This document shows, piece after piece, positions 35,422-44,754 of a DNA stretch of 64,000 nucleotides. The stretch spans positions 6,578,260 to 6,642,259 of the forward strand of contig OU452205.1 of assembly GCA_911728435.2 (NCBI GenBank), in the 5' to 3' direction. The notes beneath the pieces were generated by a model that was given only the letters and a program-made list of their open reading frames with translations, did not search any database and had not been told where the DNA came from. The stretch is from Apoderus coryli (taxonomy: Eukaryota; Arthropoda; Insecta; Coleoptera; Attelabidae). Both the position numbers and the translations under genes were made by a program. How positions within the stretch are numbered: the stretch's first letter is position 1; the number at the start of each line of letters is the position of its first letter.

Positions 35422-36540
35422 GAGGAACAATAACCTAGGATGATCACTCTTTTGAACCCGAATTAGAAGAGGAGCCTCAATATGAATCTCAATCTAACTC
35501 GGAACGTAACGTGAAACATAATTCAGGTCTGTCAGTGACACATTTTACATGCGTAATGACAAACTAAGAGGTCTAAACAAGTTCCAAAAACAATATAATC
35601 CAAAACTAACATTATCGTTCATTACATGCTAGGTTTCAACAATTTAGCAAAGATGTTGATACTATTTGACTTTCCCTAGATATTGGGATAAAACAGTTGA
35701 TTATAATTAAAAAATACGATTTGGTTTTCTACTTGAATCTAAGATTCAATGTGTACTCTTAGAGGCTGATAAATATGTTTAGTATTTGAAAAAATTGGAC
35801 AAAGACCAAATTGCTCCAAAAAAGTGAGTGAAAAGCGAGTAAGAATTTAGCAGACAACGCAAGCATCTCACAATACCAACGGAAAAAAACTAACTGGGAA
35901 TAATTGGTAGGTATACTTCAGTACAGTTGGTAGAGAGCTTTGAGCGTCTATTTTTGCCAAACATCATAAGTGTTAACGACGTGGTCATCTCTCAAGCACG
36001 TAAATCCGAGCAAACTAAAAGATCAAGTGCATGGTCGAATCCGAGTACAGCTACAGTGAATTGTCAAAGTTAACAAGATATTGAGCAATAATATTATGAG
36101 GCTACTGATGTCACCCGTACTGTCAGGCAAGTGATTCTTTATTGATACATCTACTTCCACAAACTCTTTACAGAAACTCTCTATTGCTGAATTACATTAC
36201 ATGTGTCACATAATTATGTCAAAAGGTTGATAGCCTTTTCCATAGTGTAGAGAAGAGTTAGTTAAAGAGCATTGAGATATCAGAATTTGACGACTTGCGA
36301 TTGACAAAATATTGAGCAAGAAAGAATCCTTTATAGAAATAATTAAAATGATTTACTTAAATTGTGAAAAATGTAAGTAATAACGTGAGGTTAAAAATAT
36401 TGAAGAAGGAAAAAATATTCACCCAGGCTGGAAAGACCAGAACTGCGATTTTCCAGCATCAAATAAGGCTTTTTCTTTTAGAAAGTCTTAAAAGGGAGTA
36501 CGTAGTAGTAACAAAATTGTGTAACTATGTAATTTAACTT
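35422..36540. other. Intronic DNA, possible broken acidic coding remnant
   Basis: Around 35451-35540 the plus strand reads FEPELEEEPQYESQ before breaking. It may be part of an old mobile-element gene that the Harbinger element interrupted. No family is recognised, and the rest holds nothing clear. Confidence 0.25.
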
Positions 36541-36542
36541 AC

Positions 36543-36708
36543 CATTTGCTACTTGTTCCCGCCTTCTTTTCAATGTGGCCAGTAAATCATCATTGCTTCT
36601 AAATGGTCTTAAGCCAGTTTTTATTAATTTTTTTGGTGCTTCTGTCGTTGAACTAGTTTCTACAGGTTGCTCATCTTCGTATTCTGCTTCTTCCACAGCT
36701 TCTTCTTC
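36543..36708 (-). CDS. Secreted low-complexity protein, middle exon
   Basis: Internal exon between the acceptor GTATATTTTTAG and the donor GGTAAGTTAA. It starts in phase 0 and ends with one spare base, matching both neighbours. It encodes an acidic run (EEEAVEEAEYEDEQPVETSS) and then LIKTGLRPFRSNDDLLATLK followed by RRREQVAN. The SNDDLLATLKRRRE segment is the only part likely to form a stable helix. The intron downstream holds a Harbinger element and a LINE. The intron upstream holds the hammerhead element and a Harbinger remnant. Confidence 0.7.
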
Positions 36709-37578
36709 CTAAAAATATACATACATTGTTGAATTAGATTATTAAACTTAATACATTAAAATCAGAAGTTTACTTTATAACAAGTATGAACGTATGAAGT
36801 CTCAAATATTGATGTATTGCTATTACCAAAGATTAATCTACATTAATCTTTGCTATTACTTTCCTGTGCAGGGAAAGTATTGTGAACGCGTTAAAAAAAT
36901 TTTTAGATAAAGACGGATATAAGCATTTTTAAGTTCCCTGAGACGATTAAGAGCATTTCCAGATGGAAGTCTGTCTGTCTGTGTGTATTCTACCACGATA
37001 GCGCCCAAACGCTTTAACCCATTGAGCTAAATCTTGGTTTTGAGTTTGGGGCAGTCCTAGGATGAAGCCATTAGATTTGAGTTGAAATCGCTTAAGCGCT
37101 CTGATAGAGCTGGACACAACCACTAAATTTTCATATATCAGTAGGGGTCGAGTGATACATCATTTCAAAGCTTTTTTATCTGCTTTACAGCGATAGGTCA
37201 CTTTTGATATATGCCCCCATAATTCTCGAGAAAATAGCGTTTAAAATGTCACCAGTTACTTAGTTGGAACGTATATAATATACAGGGTCCCCCGAAATTG
37301 GCTTTAAATAATTTAAGGGGACATTCTACAAGCAAAAATAAGATGGTTTTTTCATATCAACATATATCGAAAAATGCTTCGTTTTTCAGATACAGGATGT
37401 TATTTGTAAATTCCTGACGAAGGGTTTTAGTAATTAAGAGGATTTCATGTCCGTAAATATAATAAATGAAAATAATTTCGTGGCAAAGCGGACTAAAATG
37501 TTGGCTTTACCTACACAAGGAATTTTGTTTAATTTAGCAGGGCCCCAGTCTAATTCGATAGAAACCAGACCGAGGCAT

Positions 37579-37648
37579 GGGTCGACAGGTACTGACGAAT
37601 TCGTTTCGCTCTTGTTATGAGCTCGTCAGAGCACCATAGTCGCTGCCC
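37579..37648 (-). ncRNA. Type I hammerhead ribozyme (inverted unit)
   Basis: Reverse-complement copy of the motif described at 38135-38204, with every core and helix base preserved. It would self-cleave only in transcripts of the minus strand, which is also the sense strand of the surrounding host gene. It could therefore act in the intron of that pre-mRNA. Confidence 0.8.
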
Positions 37649-38134
37649 ATCACAAATATCGGCCTGCATTTAAGCACAATAGGATACACAACAGTAGACA
37701 CATGTAAACATATATCATCTACATGTACATAGTAATGCATATCCCATACCATGCACACATTTTAGTCCGCTTTGCCACGAAATTATTTTCATTTATTATA
37801 TTTACGGACATGAAATCCTCTTAATTTTTCATTATTTGGCATTAAACATCGACGGCAGAACGCTTGGAGACCACCGTCCGAGCATTGCTGAAACCCAAAT
37901 ATTTGGGAGATGCTGGCAGAAGGATAAAATGGTCTCCTGCTAGCGTTTTGTGTTCATACTATTTTTATTTATATTTATTTCTATTTATACGACTGGTTTT
38001 ACCTATACATTGAGTTTGTTCGGCCTCTGCATGGTATGGGATATGCATTACTATGTACATGTAGATGATATATGTTTACATGTGTCTACTGTTGTGTATC
38101 CTATTGTGCTTAAATGCAGGCCGATATTTGTGAT

Positions 38135-38204
38135 GGGCAGCGACTATGGTGCTCTGACGAGCTCATAACAAGAGCGAAACGAATTCGTCAGTACCTGTCG
38201 ACCC
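38135..38204 (+). ncRNA. Type I hammerhead ribozyme (unit 1)
   Basis: The core CTGACGA is at 38154-38160. Stem II is GCTC/GAGC (38161-38164 with 38172-38175), closed by the 7-base loop ATAACAA. GAAA is at 38176-38179. Stem III is ACG/CGT with the AATT loop, and the cleavage triplet GTC ends at 38189. Stem I pairs GGTGCT (38148-38153) with AGTACC (38190-38195). After an internal loop (TAT against T) it continues as CGAC/GTCG and then GGG/CCC. All invariant hammerhead positions are present: CUGANGA, GAAA and the A15.1-U16.1 pair. The stem I internal loop is placed as needed for tertiary contact with loop II. Predicted cleavage follows 38189. Confidence 0.88.
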
Positions 38205-38659
38205 ATGCCTCGGTCTGGTTTCTATCGAATTAGACTGGGGCCCTGCTAAATTAAACAAAATTCCTTGTGTAGGTAAAGCCAACATTTTAGTCCGCTTTGC
38301 CACGAAATTATTTTCATTTATTATATTTACGGACATGAAATCCTCTTAATTTTTCATTATTTGGCATTAAACATCGACGGCAGAACGCTTGGAGACCACC
38401 GTCCGAGCATTGCTGAAACCCAAATATTTGGGAGATGCTGGCAGAAGGATAAAATGGTCTCCTGCTAGCGTTTTGTGTTCATACTATTTTTATTTATATT
38501 TATTTCTATTTATACGACTGGTTTTACCTATACATTGAGTTTGTTCGGCCTCTGCATGGTATGGGATATGCATTACTATGTACATGTAGATGATATATGT
38601 TTACATGTGTCTACTGTTGTGTATCCTATTGTGCTTAAATGCAGGCCGATATTTGTGAT

Positions 38660-38729
38660 GGGCAGCGACTATGGTGCTCTGACGAGCTCATAACAAGAGC
38701 GAAACGAATTCGTCAGTACCTGTCGACCC
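38660..38729 (+). ncRNA. Type I hammerhead ribozyme (unit 2)
   Basis: Exact repeat of the unit 1 motif 525 bp downstream, with predicted cleavage after 38714. Cleavage at both sites of a plus-strand transcript would release a linear 525-nt monomer that could be circularised. Confidence 0.88.
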
Positions 38730-38840
38730 ATGCCTCGGTCTGGTTTCTATCGAATTAGACTGGGGCCCTGCTAAATTAAACAAAATTCCTTGTGTAGGTA
38801 AAGCCAACATTTTAGTCCGCTTTGCCACGAAATTATTTTC

Positions 38841-39420
38841 GGTTTTAGTAATATTTCCGGAACGCGTCTCGATATCAAAATAACATTTGGCACACTTATG
38901 TATCTTTGTGGGAAAGGGAGACCCTTAACCCTTAATACGCATTTCCATTATATTTCTTGTATGATCGTAGCCGTATTAATATTGAAGAGGTTGCATAGAA
39001 ATTTTCAATGTCATTTATCTTAAAAACGGCTTGTTCTAACGTTATGAAACAAGTGAACATTTTTTATGTACAAAAGTCTCAAATTTATTATTCTTTTTAG
39101 GAAAAGTAAAAAAATGGCACAAAAAAATTGGAATAAAATTTGTTCTGACCCCACACAGCCTAACCCACCCCTGACCTTATCCTAACCATTTTTTATTTTT
39201 CAATTTAAGATTTTACAAATAAAAATACATTACAATATTTTCGTAATAATAACAGCATATTTGAGGTTGTTCTTGGTCCAGGGATGAGTTATTTCGTCTG
39301 ACTCGTCATTGCTGATTTTGTGGGCAAATTTTTTTATTTTTCTAGATCTTGCCATGAAATCTCAAGCACGACATACCACAATTTGCTTTTAAATTTTGTA
39401 ATTCCTTCACTATCGTACCT
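38841..39420. other. Intronic DNA, nothing recognised
   Basis: AT-rich intron sequence, with no gene or repeat supported. Confidence 0.3.
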
Positions 39421-39569
39421 CTCTTATCTATTTTGAGAGCTCCTTCTTTGTCTCTTTCGCTTTTTGGCAATTATGGGCCTCAACTAAGACTATTTGGCCA
39501 GATTTGAGAATGATGATCTTTTCTAAATTGTATACAATAACAACATTTTGTTGACAGAAATCTGAAATC

Positions 39570-40240
39570 CAGACCGTCTGGATCCGGACTCTAAACGCTC
39601 TTTCACACGGCCGTCGGAGTTTTCGCCCATCAACCGGACAAGTAGCAAACACAGTGAAGCATGGATCCTTTCACACCTTCCGAACACAGGTTAATCTCTG
39701 TCCAGACAAACAAAATGCCCGGATGTACCCGCTAGAACTCACGGAGTTGCGACGTCCGGACTGCGCGCCAGCGGACCAAAATGTAATATAAACGCGTTTA
39801 CATGATCCGGGTGTTTCATCGTTCGACTATTCTAGATATTGTGTTGTTTTTATAATTAGTAGTATGGGTAATCTGATGTTGAGGGTGTGTTTAATGTGCT
39901 GTTGAGCATGTCCAAAGAAGCAGAAGAAATAAATTCTGAAATTCTGAGCGGTTTAGTTCAAGATAGATCAGAAATCTGGGACAAAGCAAAGCAAATTATC
40001 TTAAGGTAGTAATAATATTATTATTTATTAATAAAATAAGAATCCCAACTTTTTCGACAACTGCCAAGATACTTCGCCTACTTCAGTTAGAAAATAGTCA
40101 CTTAGAACATTCCTGATAGCTCTTCCACCTTGGGTATTTGCTTGCATACCCACAACCCCTTAGTAGTCAGCGGCAAACTGAACTAAACCTACACCAACAT
40201 GAGCTCCGGATCTTAGCCGGCGGACTGTGACGGACAAATA
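39570..40240. mobile_element. Second PIF/Harbinger remnant with MADF and transposase ends
   Basis: On the plus strand an ATG at about 39909 opens SKEAEEINSEILSGLVQDRS and EIWDKAKQIILR, the start of a MADF/Myb-type DNA-binding protein like the accessory ORF of PIF/Harbinger elements. On the minus strand, about 40060-40180, MQANTQGGRAIRNVLSDYFL followed by TEVGEVSWQ matches the C-terminus of Harbinger transposases (RNxLxDYF). The two reading directions converge, as if the interior had been deleted. The left flank has GC-rich CTTTCACACGGCCGTCGG-like sequence common at such elements. Clear terminal repeats were not found, so the limits are approximate. Confidence 0.5.
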
Positions 40241-40281
40241 CACTGACAATGTTAAAGAGCGCTTAATTTTGAATCACTTAC

Positions 40282-40477
40282 ACTTGGTGCTTCAGTTGTA
40301 GTGGTCGTTGTAGATGTTGCTCCTTTATTATTTCTGCCTGCTAAGGGATTTCTTCTGCCAACCAATGGACTTCTTGCTGGTGTTTTTTTCGGTGGTTCAG
40401 CACCATTTTCGTAATCATCCTCGTCTGCTGGACGAGCATTACATATAACTGCCGAGATGACTAGAACCAAAAGGAAT
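40282..40477 (-). CDS. Secreted low-complexity protein, signal-peptide exon
   Basis: Upstream-most visible exon of a three-exon minus-strand gene (40477 to 31807). The acceptor TTTCACATTTTAG is followed by FLLVLVISAVICNARPADED, a hydrophobic signal-peptide core with a likely cut after NA. The mature chain continues through YENGAEPPKKTPARSPLVG, RRNPLAGRNNKGA and a TTTTTTEAPS stretch suited to O-glycosylation, then the donor GTAAGTG. The exon needs two upstream bases, so a short first exon with the ATG lies elsewhere and was not located. An unspliced ATG-initiated frame from 40569 exists but would place an odd second hydrophobic run in front. The three exons total about 188 residues. The protein is exported and disordered, with acidic and basic blocks alternating. 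No named family is recognised; an extracellular-matrix or cuticle-associated protein, or a processed peptide precursor, are the options. Confidence 0.65.
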
Positions 40478-40569
40478 CTAAAATGTGAAAAAAAAATGTT
40501 TTTAACAAACTGTAAAACGAATAGAAAATGGCTCAAAACAATATTATGCCCCATGCTAATAATCAGCAA

Positions 40570-41220
40570 TACCCTCGGTAATCCAGACAGGCTCTAACTC
40601 GATATTATGTACTTTGTAGAAGAAGGAATACTTTTCCGGACTACTATGGAATGCGATGGTGCCAGCCGAAACCAGCAACCATAGGAGTCCGCTAGCCAAG
40701 CTACTAGCGCCCTCTCTACTGGTGTCGGCCTCTCAGGGACAAATGGTTACCTATGTGGGACCCCTCGGCGCCAGTGGAAGTTCCGGAGATGCGTGTGCAC
40801 AGCCCTTGAGAGGGAGCATGTAATGTGGCAAATAGCTTGAGGTTTCAGAGTCAGATTATCATGATTCTAGTATCCGCGACGTGGTCATGCGCAGTGTAAT
40901 CCGCCGGTCATGTAGCTGAGCAGTCGCCTGAGGTGTCGGGGACGTGGAGGCTCTGCTGTTTCAGAGTTGTTGGTTTCCGCCAATAGTCGAGGTTAACACT
41001 ACACCGGGCACTCGTCTGTGCTGGGGCGATGAGATGCTGTAACAGATGCTAAGTCTGCGGTGTATTAAGACGAGACTGGAATCTCAGGTGTTTAGTCGGT
41101 GTAGTGTTAACCTTGATCACCGGCGGAATTAACTCCTTCCTTCCTCACAACTCGATTAGACAGAGTGTATGCCCTCTGTGATGGCACCGGTCCAAATGGC
41201 GCTAATCTCGGATACCAGGC
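40570..41220. other. GC-richer island with an inverted repeat
   Basis: About 650 bp of clearly higher GC than the flanks, without a long frame. AAGGTTAACACTACACCG-type arms occur inverted near 40989-41006 and 41097-41114. It may be the remains of a mobile element or the promoter/first-exon region of the secreted-protein gene, which must start upstream of 40477. The sequence does not decide this. Confidence 0.35.
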
Positions 41221-41229
41221 CCGTTATTC

Positions 41230-42565
41230 ACTACACTTTGGAGTATTTTTTTAAACATGTCCTGAAGAGTTATGCTCCTCAATAATTCTAAAAAAAAAGT
41301 AGTTTTTCTATTTTTTATTATCCCTATAGATTAAGCTAAAGAAAAGAAAATTATTTAATAATTGTCCTTTTGAAAGCTTTTCAACACTACACTATGTAAG
41401 TGGTTAAAATAATAATTAAGCCCTTAGATTTTTTCTTATGAGTTTTTTCGATAAAATAAAGTTGCCACAACTTGATAAGAAAAATATTGCCGCTTCTTTT
41501 TGAACCACCTTGTATAGAGATACAACCTGTGTCACATCGTGATTCATTTACTTATTTATTTGGACATGAACGGTAGATGCGAAGAAAAACAAAAAGCTGA
41601 TTACTTTGACGATTTCATAGACAATTAAAGTTTGTCATATATGATTGTCTACATCATACAAGTCTCTTAACTTTTTTTCAAACATTCCAAGCACTGCCTA
41701 TAGTGTGATGATGCTTTGTGATTCAATGTACACATAAAAAGCATTAATACATAAATGTATGAATCTCTTCACAAGCCTTTACATTAACTTGACCTATAAC
41801 CTGCAAAACACTTTCACTATTTGTTAAATGCATCCATGTAGGTATTGTGCTAAACGATAGATGCCTATAGGATGAATTATTACGAAAGTAATTCATTAAT
41901 AGGTATATTTACAGAAAAATAACGTTACATCATGAGCCTAATTAAAAATAAATAAACGAATATTTGGTTAATGTTTAGACAATTATCATTCAAAAATTAA
42001 CGATAGTAATATTATTGAAGGTATCATTTTTTGTATTATACATAAATAAAATTATTTACATTACAAAGCACAAGGAAATTGAGTCTCGAATATTTTGAAA
42101 GAAAGCCGTACAAGGTAAACTTGTATAACAATATTTTAATTAATAAACAAGTTGCATTTAGTTGTACCTACTACTACAGTGTGGATAGAAAAGATATGCG
42201 AATTCTCGGAAATACTAATAATCACATATAAAAATAGTTTTAAAAAAGTCTTCTGGACATCTAATATTTATAATATTACGACATGCTCCGATACTGTTAA
42301 GTATACAGTGAGTACGTAAAGGCACCCTTAAATTCGATAAAATTCCACCCACAAATTTTTGGAAGATTTGATTTTAAGTTTCCCGTTTTTTTACAGATAA
42401 GTCGTAGGACATTGGGGAAACAATTCTCTTAGGGAAATTGACCATAGGAAATTGCTGGAAATTATATTTTAGTTCCTAACTATACCGACAGGAGGCATAA
42501 TTGATGATAGTAATAAAAACGCATTTTTTTGGTAAATGGTCCAATATAAGTTAAGAAACAAATAT
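41230..42565. other. Intergenic DNA, nothing recognised
   Basis: AT-rich, no supported gene or repeat. Confidence 0.3.
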
Positions 42566-42567
42566 TA

Positions 42568-42668
42568 ACACAGTAATGCCACAGCATTCCGACTCTACGT
42601 TGGCACTTTGCAATAAACTGTGACGTATACCGCCGCCATTTTGGGTTACAAGTCAGGTCCTGACTAAG
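42568..42668 (-). mobile_element. 3' end of a THAP/P-like element (third copy)
   Basis: Matches the end sequences at 7330-7490 and 59250-59400 (GCCGCCATTTTGGGTTA and AGTCAGGTCCTGACTAAG). The match stops where the retrozyme-like element begins, so that element appears to have inserted into it or replaced its neighbour. Confidence 0.6.
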
Positions 42669-43243
42669 AATAATAAATGAAAAATAACTTAGTGGCAAAG
42701 CGGACTAAAATGCTGGTTTTACATACACAAGGAATTTTGTTTAATTTAGCAAGGCCCCAGTCTAATTCACTAGGAACTAGACCGAGGCATGGGTCGACAG
42801 ATACTGACGAATTCGTTTCGCTCTTGTTATGAGCTCGTCAGAGTACCATAGTCGTTGCCCATCTACAAATATCAGCCTGCATTTAAGCACAATAGGATAC
42901 ACAACAGTAGACACATGTAAACACGTATCATTTACATGTACATAGTAATGCATATCCTATACCATGCAGAGGCCGAAAAATTCAATGTATAGGTAAAACC
43001 AGTCGTATAAATATAGATAAAAATAAAAATAGTATGAACACAAAACGCTAGCAGGAGACCATTTTATCCTTCTGCCAGCATCTCCCAAAATGTTTGGGTT
43101 TCAGCAATGCTCGGACGGTGGTCTCCAAGCGTTCTGCCGTCGATGTTTAATGCCAAATATTGAAATATTAAAAGGATTTCATGTCCGTAAATGTAATAAA
43201 TGAAAAATAACTTAGTTTTAGTCCGCTTTGCCACTAAGTTATG
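42669..43243 (-). mobile_element. Retrozyme-like element, second locus
   Basis: A single unit on the minus strand, collinear with the 525-bp unit of 37.4-38.8 kb but with scattered substitutions and small indels. At its 5' side (plus coordinate about 43213-43237) a 24-base snap-back copy of the unit start lies in inverted orientation. At its 3' side the first bases of a second unit follow, again showing a more-than-unit-length template. ACTAAG flanks both sides but is also unit sequence, so a target duplication is not proven. Confidence 0.75.
42791..42860 (-). ncRNA. Type I hammerhead ribozyme (second locus)
   Basis: All core bases are kept (CTGACGA, GCTC/GAGC stem II, GAAA, GTC). Stem I reads GGTACT against AGTATC. 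Relative to the 38-kb copies one G-U pair became A-U and one G-C pair became G-U, so all six pairs are still possible. The outer CGAC/GTCG and GGG/CCC pairs are unchanged. Confidence 0.82.
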
Positions 43244-43249
43244 TACAAT

Positions 43250-43520
43250 ATGTTTACAAATTAATTTGTTCTATTACGTGTCAGACAGCGCTCTTAAACG
43301 AAAACCCCTGTAAACTTTTTATATTCTCCGGTAGAGCGTTGTAATATTTTGAAACCGTCTAGGAAAATGACCGCTCAAAGATTGATGTTGAGTCTAGCGG
43401 TGGCGTAATGACAGTTTTATGAGGAATATTCACATCATACACGGATCTCCGGAACTTCAATCTTTCATATAAGTATTCCGCCTATTTCCATCTGATGATT
43501 TTTATTAGTCAAAATTAGTG
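43250..43520 (-). pseudogene. LINE reverse-transcriptase C-terminal fragment (copy 2)
   Basis: Nearly identical to 7786-8055, with scattered single-base differences. It encodes the same TPPL.STSIFERSFSY region. It lies just beyond the retrozyme-like element. Confidence 0.7.
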
Positions 43521-43854
43521 AAACAGTGATCAAAACTTCTTTCTTGTAAATATTGTATAATCAAACTGTGCTCATAACACATAGAAATAGCGGCGAGCTT
43601 CTTCCGGCAGTACGCCGCGGGCCGTTAAAGCAAGGATGTGAACTTTTCAACAAGATTTTGTGTTTTCACGTGTCTAAAGTAAGTATTTACGATATTCCTT
43701 ATGTATGCGTAATTGAGTCTGTGTATGTGTTTAGTTCGTTGTCAACTTTATATTAGTTAGACCATTAACTTAGCTTTATTTTACGTTGGTTAGTATTTCA
43801 AATTAATTTCGCTTGTACTAAATATGGTATCATTTATTTAAAAATGTCGCTTGG

Positions 43855-44752
43855 GGTCAGTTGTAACGGGGACGTTTGTAACGTTTCAATTGACCCTCAC
43901 CTTTTTGTAAAATAAATTACTTAGTTTATTTAATTTCAGATACCCCGTAAAAGAGTCCTAAAAACTGATAGATCAAGTCGAGATATATCTTTATATGAAT
44001 AGAGTCTAGCTGCTGACCAATTTCGTATATCTCATGTGTCTTTGTTGAGGTACAAGCGACAGATAGACGTGGATTGAAAATGGTATGGCGGGAGAAGAGA
44101 AGAGAGAAGAGAAGACACTGTGACTTATCAATACGAGCACTACAGGCAACCAGTTTATCCAGAGCAACGCAAAGTTGATGTAACTGGCGTAAAACCAGTC
44201 CAGAAACCAATGAATTTCAAAACCCTACTCCACCAAGTTCTAGGGGACTAGAAAATTTTGAAATTTCCGAAAATACTTTAGACAAATCAACCACCCAAAA
44301 TGAGACTTTTTCACCAGAAGCTGTTAGGTCTTTTGGAAAAGGTCCACCACGAAAGGTGGCGGCAAAAGGAAAGAAAAAAAGAAAGTCCAAACTGGTACAC
44401 CAGAATACCTCATAAGCAGAATATTGTGTTAATTTTTGTTGTTGTTATGAAGCTATGAGGCAATTTTGTTGTAGTTCCTACTTGGTTTTGAATATTTTTT
44501 GTTGTCTAATAAATGAAAATAAACAATATATTGTCCCCATTACGATTGTTTCAATTGACCCTTGACCGGGGTCGTTTGTAACATTATGCACCATCTCTTA
44601 TTTCTTTTGCATATTCCTTTCCTGCTTATCAATAGTCTAATTTAACTGCTAGGTTAAGTATATCAAACTCCCAGATATATGTGAACATAAATTTAGAATC
44701 ATTTCCATTCAGTTTCTAGCCAGAAAAAAATTCAATTGACCCCGGTCTCCCC
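43855..44752 (+). mobile_element. pogo/Tigger-type transposon remnant
   Basis: The right end reads CAATTGACCCCGGTCTCCCC and is followed by TA, fitting a pogo-type end with TA duplication. The left region has GGGGTCAGTTGTAACGGGG and a second internal GGGGTCGTTTGTAACA, a related but decayed end. The plus-strand segment 44233-44415 is open and ends in a stop: FSPEAVRSFGKGPPRKVAA and KGKKKRKSKLVHQNTS match the basic C-terminal tail of insect pogo-like transposases (SPExVRPxPKAxPRK-type). The DDE domain is missing. Confidence 0.65.
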
Positions 44753-44754
44753 TA

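Larger units (their letters stand above)
37435..38840 (+). mobile_element. Retrozyme-like tandem element with hammerhead ribozymes
   Basis: A 1406-bp insertion flanked by the 12-bp direct repeat GGTTTTAGTAAT (37423-37434 and 38841-38852). It contains an inverted partial unit (37435-37755), two direct units with a 525-bp period (unit starts about 37757 and 38282) that look identical, and the first ~34 bases of a third unit. The inverted part spans the unit junction, so the template was already multimeric or circular. Every unit carries a type I hammerhead. There is no coding capacity: the 72-codon frame repeated at 37950 and 38475 has no recognisable domain. The layout matches metazoan retrozymes or Penelope-derived non-autonomous elements, with RT supplied in trans (inferred). 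It lies in the first visible intron of the secreted-protein gene, on the opposite strand. Confidence 0.8.

Noticed and set aside
37950..38693. Identical 72-codon frames in the two 525-bp units
   Set aside because: Their identity follows from the tandem duplication. The frame is closed in the 42-kb copy and in the decayed copy, so it is not maintained as a protein.
40478..40569. ATG-initiated extension of the signal-peptide exon
   Set aside because: It would add a second hydrophobic run before the signal peptide, and a good splice acceptor lies exactly between. A separate upstream first exon is more likely.
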